Below, piece by piece: positions 51,384 through 58,990 of a stretch of DNA of 64,000 bases. The translations under genes and the position numbers were made by a program. The DNA comes from Streptomyces sp. CB02056 (GTDB lineage Bacteria > Actinomycetota > Actinomycetes > Streptomycetales > Streptomycetaceae): NCBI RefSeq assembly GCF_001905545.1, contig NZ_LIPD01000001.1, forward strand, positions 455,538 to 519,537, given 5' to 3'. Within the stretch, counting starts at the first letter, position 1; every line of letters starts with the position of its first letter. The notes below the pieces were generated by a model. That model was not told the DNA's origin. It searched no databases and worked only from the letters and a program-made list of their open reading frames with translations.

Positions 51384-52766
51384 ATGTCTCTGGCCACCGA
51401 AATCCGCACCCCGCTCGCCGTCCTCGGCGCCGACGTCCAGGTCCCGCTCGCCAGCGGTGAGAAGGTCGGCTACGCGGCGCTCGACTACGCGGCGAGCTCG
51501 CCGGCGCTCCAGCGGGTGTGGGACGACGTCGCCGCCTACGCGCCGTACTACGGCAGCGTCCACCGCGGGGCCGGGTACCTCTCCCAGCTGTCCACCGACC
51601 TGTTCGAGCAGAGCCGCCGCACCGTCGGCGAGTTCCTCGACCTGCGCGAGGGCGACCAGGTGGTCTTCACCCGGGCCACCACCGACTCGCTCAACCTGCT
51701 GGCCTCCGCCGTCCCGGCCGGCACCCGGGTGTTCGCCTTCGAGACCGAGCACCACGCCTCGCTGCTGCCCTGGGCGCACGCCGGACTGGACGTCACCTAC
51801 CTGCGGGCGCCGCGCTCGCGGGCCGAGGCGGTGGCCGCGCTGGACGCCGCGCTCGCCGAGGCGCCCGAGGGCCCCAAGCTGCTCTGCGTCACCGGCGCCT
51901 CCAACGTGACCGGCGAGCTGTGGCCGGTCGCCGAGCTGACCGCGACCGCGCACCGGCACGGCGCCCGGGTGGTGCTGGACGCCGCCCAGCTGGCGCCGCA
52001 CCACCGGGTCTCGGTGCGCGAGCTGGACGTCGACTGGATCGCCTTCTCCGGCCACAAGATCTACGCGCCGTTCGGCGCCGGGGTGCTGGCCGGCCGGGCG
52101 GACTGGCTGGACGCGGCCGAGCCGTACCTGGCCGGCGGCGGGGCGACCCGGACGGTGGCCCGGGAGGCCGACGGCTCGGTGGCCGTGCAGTGGCACACCG
52201 GCCCGGCCCGGCACGAGGCCGGCTCGCCGAACGTCATCGGCGCCTACGCGATCGCCTCGGCCTGCCGGGCGCTGACCGAGGCCGGCTTCGACGGGCTGGA
52301 GGCCCGCGAGCAGCAGCTGATCGCCCGGCTGACGGCCGGGCTGGCCGAGATCCCGCAGGTCAAGGTGCTGAACCTGTTCGGCGAGGGCTCCGCCCGGGTG
52401 GGCGTGCTGTCCTTCGTCGTCCGGGACTGGAACAGCTCGCACTTCTCCGCCGCGCTGTCCGCCGAGTACGGCATCGGGGTGCGCGACGGCCTGTTCTGCG
52501 CCCACCCGCTGGTGCGCACGCTGCTGGGCGACGAGGACGAGGCACCGTCCGAGTGTGGTGCGCCCGAGCCGTCGCTGCCGGGCGAGCGCAGCCTGAACGC
52601 GATCCGGGTGAGCTTCGGCGCCGGGACGCCGGACGAGCACGTCGACCGCTTCCTGACCGCCGTCCGGGAGCTGGTCACGGAGGGCGCGGCGTGGAACTAC
52701 CGCAACGAGGGCGGGCGCTGCGTCGCCACCGTGCAGGTCGAGCGGGGCCGGCGCGCCGAGGGCTGA
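51384..52766 (+). CDS. Class V aminotransferase (cysteine desulfurase-like) under a SAM riboswitch
   Basis: A 460-residue PLP enzyme of the NifS/SufS-like fold: ALDYAASSPALQRVW, FTRATTDSLNLLASAV, VTGASNVTGELWP, the aspartate in VVLDAAQLAPHH and the PLP lysine in IAFSGHKIYAPFGAGVL. The C-terminal part differs from SufS (RDGLFCAHPLVRTLLGDEDEAP) and the mobile-loop cysteine is not in the usual place, so desulfurase activity is uncertain. The ATG at 51384 has AAGGAG 9 nt upstream. SAM-IV control ties it to methionine/cysteine sulfur metabolism. It is convergent with a stand-alone AsnC ligand domain, 3 bp away. Confidence 0.85.
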   Translation: MSLATEIRTPLAVLGADVQVPLASGEKVGYAALDYAASSPALQRVWDDVAAYAPYYGSVHRGAGYLSQLSTDLFEQSRRTVGEFLDLREGDQVVFTRATTDSLNLLASAVPAGTRVFAFETEHHASLLPWAHAGLDVTYLRAPRSRAEAVAALDAALAEAPEGPKLLCVTGASNVTGELWPVAELTATAHRHGARVVLDAAQLAPHHRVSVRELDVDWIAFSGHKIYAPFGAGVLAGRADWLDAAEPYLAGGGATRTVAREADGSVAVQWHTGPARHEAGSPNVIGAYAIASACRALTEAGFDGLEAREQQLIARLTAGLAEIPQVKVLNLFGEGSARVGVLSFVVRDWNSSHFSAALSAEYGIGVRDGLFCAHPLVRTLLGDEDEAPSECGAPEPSLPGERSLNAIRVSFGAGTPDEHVDRFLTAVRELVTEGAAWNYRNEGGRCVATVQVERGRRAEG

Positions 52767-52769
52767 CCG

Positions 52770-53051
52770 CTACTCGTCCAGGCCGAGGGCGAAGGCGGCC
52801 TCCAGGTCGTGCTGGGAGTAGGTGCGGAAGGCGATCTGGGTCTCGGTGTGGGCCACGCCCGGGACCTTGTTGAGCCGGCCCGGGATGACCTCGGCCAGGT
52901 CGTCGTGCCGGCGCACCCGCACCATCGCCACCAGGTTGTAGCCCCCCGTCACCGAGTAGACCTCGCTCACGCCGTCGATGGCGGCGATGGATTCGGCGAT
53001 CTCCGGGATGCGGTCGACACTGGTCTTGATCAGGACGATGGCGGTGATCAC
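52770..53051 (-). CDS. Stand-alone Lrp/AsnC ligand-binding (RAM) domain protein
   Basis: 93 residues consisting only of the RAM dimerisation/effector fold: VITAIVLIKTSVDRIPEIAE, IDGVSEVYSVTGGYNLVAMVRV, HDDLAEVIPGRLNKVPGV and HTETQIAFRTYSQHD. There is no DNA-binding domain. Such proteins bind amino acids and may modulate full-length Lrp proteins by mixing into their oligomers; one such Lrp is encoded at 32 kb. The GTG at 53051 has a perfect AAGGAG 8 nt upstream. It ends 3 bp from the aminotransferase stop. Confidence 0.92.
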   Translation of the reverse strand: MITAIVLIKTSVDRIPEIAESIAAIDGVSEVYSVTGGYNLVAMVRVRRHDDLAEVIPGRLNKVPGVAHTETQIAFRTYSQHDLEAAFALGLDE

Positions 53052-53092
53052 AGTTCGGGCTCCTTTGTGGGGTGCCGCCAGCGTATCGGGCG

Positions 53093-53875
53093 TCAGCCCG
53101 GTCGTCGCGGGGGGTGGCGGACCACGGTGCAGGCGTAGAGGAACCCGGCCGAGAAGCCGATCACGTGGACCAGGTACGCCACCCCGGGGCCGGCCGCGTG
53201 CACCGACCACCACTGCAGGACGAACCAGAGGCCGAGCACCAGCCAGGCCGGGAAGCGCAGCGGCAGGAAGAACAGCAGCGGGACGAGGGTGGTCACCCGG
53301 GCCCGGGGGTGGAGGCGCAGGTAGGCCCCGAGGGCGGCGGCGATCGCCCCGGAGGCCCCGATGAGCACCCGGGTGGAGTTCGGCGAGTGCGCCTCGGCGA
53401 GCGCGAAGCCGTACGTGGTCAGGCTGCCGGCGGCCAGGTAGAAGACGGCGTACCGGGCCCGGCCCAGCCGCCGTTCGACGGTGGGGCCGAAGACCTGGAG
53501 GAAGAGCAGGTTCCCGAGCAGGTGCAGCCAGCCGGCGTGCAGGAAGAGCCCGGTGAGGACGGACAGCGCCGGGCGCTTGCCCGGGGTCGGGGCGGCCGGG
53601 CAGCCGGGGACCGGGTCGGGGGCCTCGGCGAGCTGTCCGGCGGTCAGCGGCCGTCCGGCCAGCACCTCGGCCGGGACGGCGCCCCAGCGCTGCTCGTACC
53701 GCTGCTCCGCGCAGACCCGGGCCTGGCCCGTGCCGTACAGCGGGTTGAGCCCCGCGGCCGGGCCGAGCAGGAAGACCAGGGTGTTGAGGGCGATCAGGGC
53801 GTAGCTGACCACGGGGGCGGTCGCCGCCGGGCGGCCGCCCCGGGCGGCGGTGTGGTCGGGGACCGCGAGCGCCAT
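53093..53875 (-). CDS. Rhomboid family intramembrane serine protease
   Basis: A 260-residue protein with about six membrane helices. The catalytic serine is in the GxSG motif of VLIGASGAIAAALGAYL and the partner histidine in AYLVHVIGFSAGF. The HAGWLHLLGNLLFLQVFG segment (histidine and asparagine of the oxyanion pocket) lies in helix 2. A roughly 60-residue loop with two cysteines (VCAEQRYEQRWG and VPGCPAAPTP) follows helix 1. The ATG at 53875 follows GGAGGG by 12 nt; an ATG four codons earlier is possible. The substrate is unknown. Confidence 0.92.
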   Translation of the reverse strand: MALAVPDHTAARGGRPAATAPVVSYALIALNTLVFLLGPAAGLNPLYGTGQARVCAEQRYEQRWGAVPAEVLAGRPLTAGQLAEAPDPVPGCPAAPTPGKRPALSVLTGLFLHAGWLHLLGNLLFLQVFGPTVERRLGRARYAVFYLAAGSLTTYGFALAEAHSPNSTRVLIGASGAIAAALGAYLRLHPRARVTTLVPLLFFLPLRFPAWLVLGLWFVLQWWSVHAAGPGVAYLVHVIGFSAGFLYACTVVRHPPRRPG

Positions 53876-54076
53876 GCGGCCAAGCATCCCTCCGGGCGCC
53901 GCAGGTGACACGGCGGTTTACGGCAGGTGGACTAGCCCGGGTGTTCAGGCAACCGGTGGTCGCGACGGTTGCCCCAGGCAATAGGCTTGGGGCGGGCATT
54001 CCCGCCTCCCGCCGCCGACGCCGGGGCTCCGGGGGGAGCGCCTGCCCCACCCAGGGACCACCCGAGAGGACCCCCG

Positions 54077-54340
54077 ATGACCGTCCCCGCTCTGACCGCC
54101 GAGACGCGCTGGCGCTGCACCCTGTGCGGCAACCTCACCCGCTTCGACGTGACCCGCACCGCGCGGGTGACCGAGTTCCTGCACTTCGACCTGGCCGGCG
54201 AGTCCAAGGTCGAGGAGACCGAGGTGCTGAGCGAGACCGTCGAGTCGGTGCGCTGCCGCTGGTGCAACGCGGTGGACCAGGTCGAGCTGGTGGCCCGTCC
54301 GGGCGCCGAGGAGACGCAGGCCCCCGCCGACCAGGGCTGA
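54077..54340 (+). CDS. Small zinc-ribbon protein, function unknown
   Basis: An 87-residue protein with two CxxC knuckles (WRCTLCGNLTRFDVT near residue 12 and VRCRWCNAVDQVEL near 58) separated by an acidic strand region (FHLDLAG-like FLHFDLAGESKVEETEV). The spacing fits a single zinc ribbon. AGAGGA lies 6 nt before the ATG. The NYN-domain gene follows 140 bp downstream in the same direction; the pair may act together on RNA, but that is inference. Confidence 0.85.
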   Translation: MTVPALTAETRWRCTLCGNLTRFDVTRTARVTEFLHFDLAGESKVEETEVLSETVESVRCRWCNAVDQVELVARPGAEETQAPADQG

Positions 54341-54480
54341 TCCCCGCCGCGGCGGCGGGGTGGGTGCGCGGCGCACCCGCCCGCGCCGCACGGGACAATA
54401 CAGAACAGGACGCACGGAGCGTGCCGACGGGGGCGGCCGCGGCCGTGCCCCGCTGGACCAGGATCGGAGCCGAGGACGTG

Positions 54481-55908
54481 GTGGACGCAGCGAAGGAGCC
54501 CGGCGCAGCCCAGGGGCTTCAGCCCGCTGCGGCCGAGGCCCCGGCCGAGGCTGCCGGGACGGCGGACGGCGCCTCCGGGTCCGCGGCGGAGCGTGCCGTC
54601 GAGAAGCTCGACCGGCCGCTGCCCGAGGGCGTGCGCCGTCGGGTGGTCGGCCTGGCCTCGGACGCGCTCGGCGGGGTGCCGCCGGCCGAGCTCCCGCAGA
54701 GCCTGCGTCAGTACGTCAAGTTCACCCCGGCGCGGCGGGCCAAGTACGCGGCCACCGCGCTGGCGGCGGCGCTGGAGGCGGAGCCGGCCTTCCGGGTGCG
54801 GATAGCGGAGCGGCTGCGCCTCGGGCAGCCGGACCTGGTGAAGGCGCTGGAGTCGGGCACCGTCCCGAGCGCGGCCGATCCGATGGACGTCGCGGCCGCC
54901 GCCTACCTGGTGCGTTCGACGGGCTGGAGCCGGCTGGTGGCCGAGGCCGGCGAGGAGGCCGAGCGGGCCGGTGCCGAGGACGCGGCCGCGGAGGCGGTCC
55001 GGCTGGTGGAGAAGCTGCAGGCCGAGCTGGCCGAGGTGCGGGCCTCCGCGCGGGCGGACGCGGACCGGCAGCGGGCCGAGTCCGACGGCGTCCGCAGAGA
55101 GGCCGAGTCGCTGCGCAAGAGGGTGCGGTCGCTGGAGAGCGACACCCGCCGGGCGCAGGCCGAGACCCGCCGGGTGGCCGGCGAGCTGGACGCGCTGAAG
55201 GCGCAGGCCGCGGCCGAGCGCGGCGCGGCCGAGAGCGAGGCGCGCCGGCTCCGGCACCGGGTCCTGGAGCTGGAGAACGCGGCCGAGCAGGGCCGCCGTT
55301 CGGCCCGCGAGGGGCGCAGCGTCGAGGACATGCGGCTGCGGCTGCTGCTGGACACCGTGCTGCAGTCGGCCCAGGGGCTCCAGCGGGAGCTGGCGCTGCC
55401 GGTCGCCCAGATCCGCCCGGCGGACCTGGTGGAGGCGGTGGTGCCGGGGGCGGCCTCGCCGCACGACGTGGCCCGGCGCGGGCTGGCCGAGGACGATCCG
55501 GCGCTGCTGGACCAGCTGCTGGCGATCCCCCAGGTGCACCTGGTGGTGGACGGCTACAACGTGACCAAGACCGGTTATCCGACGCTGCCGCTGGAGCAGC
55601 AGCGGATCCGGCTGCTGGGCGGGCTGGCGATGCTGGCCCAGCGGACCCAGGCCGAGGTCACCTGCGTGTTCGACGGGCAGGACCTGGACGTCCCGGTGAT
55701 CATGGCGCCGCCGCGCGGGGTCCGGGTGCGGTTCAGCCGGACCGGGGAGACGGCCGACGAGCTGATCCGCCGTCTGGTGCGGGCCGAGCCGCAGGGCCGT
55801 CCGGTGGTGGTGGTGTCCACCGACCGGGAGGTCGCGGAGGGCGTGCGGAAGGCGGGCGCGCGCCCCGTGGCGTCGGTGCTGCTGCTGAACCGGCTGGCCC
55901 GGCCCTGA
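54481..55908 (+). CDS. NYN (PIN-like) domain protein with N-terminal helical and coiled-coil regions
   Basis: A 475-residue protein. Residues about 35-165 form a helical domain (DRPLPEGVRRRVVGLASDAL... TPARRAKYAATALAAALEAEP). A long coiled coil rich in Glu/Arg/Ala runs about 165-290. The C-terminal NYN nuclease-like domain (about 345-475) has the acidic residue in HLVVDGYNVTKTGYP, VTCVFDGQDLD, GETADELIRRLVR and VVVSTDREVAEGVRKAGA. These are the conserved aspartates of PIN-like RNases. The GTG at 54481 follows GGAGCCGAGG; the GTG just before it is equally possible. The RNA target is unknown. Confidence 0.88.
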   Translation: MDAAKEPGAAQGLQPAAAEAPAEAAGTADGASGSAAERAVEKLDRPLPEGVRRRVVGLASDALGGVPPAELPQSLRQYVKFTPARRAKYAATALAAALEAEPAFRVRIAERLRLGQPDLVKALESGTVPSAADPMDVAAAAYLVRSTGWSRLVAEAGEEAERAGAEDAAAEAVRLVEKLQAELAEVRASARADADRQRAESDGVRREAESLRKRVRSLESDTRRAQAETRRVAGELDALKAQAAAERGAAESEARRLRHRVLELENAAEQGRRSAREGRSVEDMRLRLLLDTVLQSAQGLQRELALPVAQIRPADLVEAVVPGAASPHDVARRGLAEDDPALLDQLLAIPQVHLVVDGYNVTKTGYPTLPLEQQRIRLLGGLAMLAQRTQAEVTCVFDGQDLDVPVIMAPPRGVRVRFSRTGETADELIRRLVRAEPQGRPVVVVSTDREVAEGVRKAGARPVASVLLLNRLARP

Positions 55909-56033
55909 ACCCGGGGAGGTTCGCATGATGCCTGGTCAGGGCCTGTTTCGGAGCATTGTGCGAGTCCGGTGAAGTCAGTGTGGGGACCGGAGTTCACGCC
56001 TTCGGGGGAGTGGCAAAACGGATAGATCTTCAC

Positions 56034-56039
56034 TAGGGT
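56034..56039 (+). promoter_or_regulatory. Probable -10 box (TAGGGT) of the first NlpC/P60 gene
   Basis: ACTAGGGTC (56032-56040) matches the principal-sigma -10 consensus TAGRRT and is identical to the nonamer before the second paralog (57362-57370). The -35 match is weak. Confidence 0.45.
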
Positions 56040-56108
56040 CTGGCGTCAAACCTATTTTCCGGAATCTCATCCCATCAGGTGAGCCCGTTGGAAGAAGGAG
56101 CCGGTCCC

Positions 56109-57146
56109 TTGGCCTCCCACCGCCGTCCCAAGCAGCCGAGCCGCGCACGGATCTCCGTGCTCACCGCGGCCGCTGCGACCGCGGTCGCCCTCTCCGCCCA
56201 GGTGGCCGCGCACGCCGCGCCGCAGCCGAACAAGACGGACGTCAAGGCGCAGATCGACCAGCTCCAGGAGGAGCAGGAGCAGGCGGCCGAGAAGTACAAC
56301 GGCGCCAAGGAGCGGGCCGACCAGCTGCGCAAGCAGGCCGACCAGCTGCAGGACCAGGTGGCCCGCGGCCAGGAGCAGATGACCCAGCTCCAGGGCGGCC
56401 TCGCCGAGGTGGCGGGCGAGCAGTACCGCAGCGGCGGCATCGACCCGTCCGTCCAGCTGATGCTCTCCTCGGACCCGTCCGGCTACCTGGACAAGGCCTC
56501 CACCGTCCAGCAGGCCAGCACCAGTCAGGCCGAGGCGCTCAAGGGGCTGCTGGACCAGCAGCGCCGGCTGGACCAGGAGAAGACCGAGGCGGCCGCCGTG
56601 CTCGCCTCGCTGGACACCACCACCAAGGACCTGAACCAGGCCAAGTCGGACGTCAACACCAAGCTGAAGGCCGCCCAGGACCTGCTGAACTCGCTGAGCT
56701 CCGCCGACCGCGCGGCGCTGCGGGCCCAGCAGGCGCAGGACGACCGCGCCTCGCGCGGCAGCGACCGGGTCGACCTCGGCAGCCTGCCGCCGGCCAGCGG
56801 CTACGCGGCCACGGCGCTGGCCAAGGCGATGAGCAAGCAGGGCTCGCCGTACGTGTGGGGCGCCACCGGGTCGACCACCTTCGACTGCTCGGGCCTGATG
56901 GTCTGGGCGTACGGGCAGGCGGGCGTCTCGCTGCCGCGCACCTCGCAGGAGCAGGGCCACTACGGCACCCGGATCCCCTCGCTGGACCAGGCCCAGCCGG
57001 GCGACCTGGTGATCTACGGCCCCGACATGCACCACGTCGGGATGTACATCGGCAACGGCATGGTGGTCCACGCGCCGCACACCGGCGACGTGGTGAAGGT
57101 GATGAAGGCCGACGCGATGTCGATCAACACCATCCGCCGGGTCTGA
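56109..57146 (+). CDS. Secreted C40 NlpC/P60 peptidoglycan hydrolase, paralog 1 (TTG start)
   Basis: A 345-residue secreted endopeptidase. The signal peptide is LASHRRPKQPSRARISVLTA, then AAATAVALSAQVAAHA. A long coiled coil (about residues 40-215, VKAQIDQLQEEQEQAAEKYN...) follows, with the conserved LAEVAGEQYRSGGIDPSVQLML. The C-terminal NlpC/P60 domain has the catalytic Cys in FDCSGLMVWAY and His in DMHHVGMYIGNG. The TTG at 56109 has AAGGAG 8 nt upstream and aligns with the paralog's start; an in-frame GTG 10 codons earlier (56079) has no such site. RipA-like cell-wall cleavage between peptide stems is expected. Confidence 0.93.
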   Translation: MASHRRPKQPSRARISVLTAAAATAVALSAQVAAHAAPQPNKTDVKAQIDQLQEEQEQAAEKYNGAKERADQLRKQADQLQDQVARGQEQMTQLQGGLAEVAGEQYRSGGIDPSVQLMLSSDPSGYLDKASTVQQASTSQAEALKGLLDQQRRLDQEKTEAAAVLASLDTTTKDLNQAKSDVNTKLKAAQDLLNSLSSADRAALRAQQAQDDRASRGSDRVDLGSLPPASGYAATALAKAMSKQGSPYVWGATGSTTFDCSGLMVWAYGQAGVSLPRTSQEQGHYGTRIPSLDQAQPGDLVIYGPDMHHVGMYIGNGMVVHAPHTGDVVKVMKADAMSINTIRRV

Positions 57147-57186
57147 CGGACCGACACGCCCGGGGGCTCCCGCGGGGGCCTGTGAA

Positions 57187-57215
57187 AAGCGCCACCCCCG
57201 TTCGGGGTGGCGTTT
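57187..57215. terminator. Terminator after NlpC/P60 paralog 1
   Basis: A 12-bp stem (AAAGCGCCACCC / GGGTGGCGTTT region, one G-T wobble), with loop CGTTC-like, and a short T run follows on the 3' side. Confidence 0.8.
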
Positions 57216-57339
57216 CGGGTTTCCGGCCCTTCGACGACCACATGGTGAGAACCGATCAGCCTTGTGTGCGTCAATGGTCACCATCGGTCATTTTCACAAA
57301 GGAACTTGGGTAATCTTCTGTCTTTTTTCTGACAAGGAT

Positions 57340-57369
57340 TTGAACCGATCACGGTTCAGTTACTAGGGT
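57340..57369 (+). promoter_or_regulatory. Promoter of NlpC/P60 paralog 2, with embedded inverted repeat
   Basis: TTGAAC (57340-57345), an 18-nt spacer and TAGGGT (57364-57369) fit a principal-sigma promoter. The spacer and -35 hold TGAACCG-ATCA-CGGTTCA (57341-57358), a perfect 7-bp inverted repeat that could bind a regulator. The predicted transcript would start about 20 nt before the riboswitch. Confidence 0.6.
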
Positions 57370-57393
57370 CATGCTCCGAACCACCGCACTGTC

Positions 57394-57623
57394 GATCGCC
57401 CAGCCAGGGTGGCGGCGGTGGTTACCGTCGAGTTCGCAAGGCAGCGGGACAGGTCGAAGCGACTGTCCGACAGGGGAGCCCAGTGGTAGGGGGCGCTGCG
57501 GAGCGGAGCCGGGGAACCACGTTCCTCCGGGGTGAATCGGCGCCAGGTCGGCCGGTGGAACGGCCGTGAGGCGTCGTAGGGCATGCTTCCGGCCCGAACC
57601 CGTCAGCTCACCCGGTAGGCGGC
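57394..57623 (+). promoter_or_regulatory. Cyclic di-AMP (ydaO/yuaA) riboswitch
   Basis: The leader carries the ydaO-family hallmarks: 5' ATCGCC for P1, GGGGAGCCCAGTGG, then CCGGGGTGAATCGG, and the near-invariant 3' block CCCGAACCCGTCAGCT followed by CACCCGGTAGGCGG, which closes P1. The pattern matches the B. subtilis ydaO RNA and streptomycete leaders of resuscitation-promoting-factor and NlpC/P60 genes. In the family c-di-AMP switches the gene off. The ends are estimated. The start codon of paralog 2 lies 24 nt past it. It fills most of the 57147-57647 gap. Confidence 0.87.
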
Positions 57624-57647
57624 CGTAGGAAGAAGGAGTCCGCCTTC

Positions 57648-58763
57648 GTGGCGTCCCATCGTCGTCCCAAGCCCGCCGGCCGCGCCCGGGTCTCGATCCT
57701 GACCGGCGTCGCCGCCGCAGCCGTCGTCCTCTCCGCGCAGGGTGCCCACGCGGACCCGCAGCCGACCAAGGAACAGGTCAAGGGGCAGGTCGACCAGCTC
57801 AACGAGCAGGCCGAGGTCGCGACCGAGAACTACAACGCCGCCCAGGCCAAGCAGCAGGACCTGGAGAAGCAGGTCTCCGGCCTGCAGGACCAGGTGGCCC
57901 GTCAGCAGGCCCAGGTCACCGAGCTCCAGGGCGGCCTCGCCGAGATCGCCGGCGAGCAGTACCGCAACGGGGGGATATCCCCCACCGTCCAGCTGATGTT
58001 CTCCTCCAGCCCGGACAGCTTCCTCAGCCAGGCCGACGCGCTGAACCAGGCCGGCAGCACCCAGAAGGGTCAGCTGAAGGAGCTCCAGGAGCAGCAGCGC
58101 AAGCTCGACCAGGACCGCAACGAGGCCCAGGGCAAGCTCGCCGAGCTGGAGTCGACCACCCAGCAGCTGAAGGCCTCCAAGGACGAGGTCCAGGGCAAGC
58201 TGAAGGCGGCCCAGGACCTGCTCAACACGCTGACCGAGCAGGACCGCCAGGCGCTGCGCCAGGCCGAGGAGAAGGCCGCCGCCGAGGCCAAGGCCAAGGC
58301 CGACGCCGCCCAGGCCCAGCAGCAGCAGGCCGACCGCGCCTCCCGCGACAACAGCCGCAGCAGCCTCTCGGCCCCCACGACCACCGCTCCGGTGAACGTG
58401 GCCCCCGGCAGTTCGCGCGGTGCCGCCGCGCTGTCCGCCGCCGCCTCCAAGATCGGCAGCCCGTACGTCTGGGGCGCCACCGGCCCGGGCTCCTTCGACT
58501 GCTCCGGTCTGATGGTCTGGGCGTACAACCAGGCCGGCGTGTCGCTGCCGCGCACCTCGCAGGCGCAGGCCTCGGCCGGCACCCGGCTCGGGACGGACCT
58601 CTCCAAGGCCCAGCCCGGCGACCTGCTGATCTTCTACACCGACGCCCACCACGTCGGCATCTACGCCGGCAACGGCCAGGTGCTGCACGCTCCCAAGCCG
58701 GGCGCGTCGGTGCGCTACGAGGCGGTCACCAACATGCCGCTGACCGGCATCGTGCGGGTCTGA
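57648..58763 (+). CDS. Secreted C40 NlpC/P60 peptidoglycan hydrolase, paralog 2 (riboswitch-controlled)
   Basis: 371 residues with the same plan as paralog 1. The signal peptide VASHRRPKPAGRARVSILTG is followed by VAAAAVVLSAQGAHA. A coiled coil runs to about residue 225 (LAEIAGEQYRNGGISPTVQLMF conserved) and ends in an Ala/Lys/Gln-rich stretch. A short Ser/Thr/Pro hinge (SLSAPTTTAPVNVAPGSS) leads to the NlpC/P60 domain, with Cys in FDCSGLMVWAYNQAG and His in DAHHVGIYAGNG. The GTG at 57648 has AAGGAG 9 nt upstream. It alone of the three paralogs has a c-di-AMP riboswitch. Confidence 0.95.
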   Translation: MASHRRPKPAGRARVSILTGVAAAAVVLSAQGAHADPQPTKEQVKGQVDQLNEQAEVATENYNAAQAKQQDLEKQVSGLQDQVARQQAQVTELQGGLAEIAGEQYRNGGISPTVQLMFSSSPDSFLSQADALNQAGSTQKGQLKELQEQQRKLDQDRNEAQGKLAELESTTQQLKASKDEVQGKLKAAQDLLNTLTEQDRQALRQAEEKAAAEAKAKADAAQAQQQQADRASRDNSRSSLSAPTTTAPVNVAPGSSRGAAALSAAASKIGSPYVWGATGPGSFDCSGLMVWAYNQAGVSLPRTSQAQASAGTRLGTDLSKAQPGDLLIFYTDAHHVGIYAGNGQVLHAPKPGASVRYEAVTNMPLTGIVRV

Positions 58764-58782
58764 TCCCCGCTCGGACGTCTCC

Positions 58783-58814
58783 AGGCCCGGTCTCCCCCAG
58801 GGGAGGCCGGGCCT
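58783..58814. terminator. Terminator after NlpC/P60 paralog 2
   Basis: AGGCCCGGTCTCCCC pairs with GGGGAGGCCGGGCCT (one T-G wobble) across a two-base centre. Confidence 0.8.
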
Positions 58815-58990
58815 GCGGCTTTTCCGGCGGCTCGATCTGATGTCCGATTAGGGAGTGAATATTCGGGTTGGGAGGGGTTTGGACTCGCTTGCCCGGACTC
58901 GCTAACGTCTGCCACCGGACTCCCGCTCGACGGCCGCCCGTCCCGGTGCGGCGGCGGGGGCCGCGCCGCAGGATTGGAGCCGCTGCCGCC

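Noticed and set aside
57299..57325. GGAAC...GTCTTT before NlpC/P60 paralog 2 as a SigE-type promoter.
   Set aside because: The spacing (14 nt) is too short for the SigE consensus, and a better principal-sigma promoter lies at 57340-57369.
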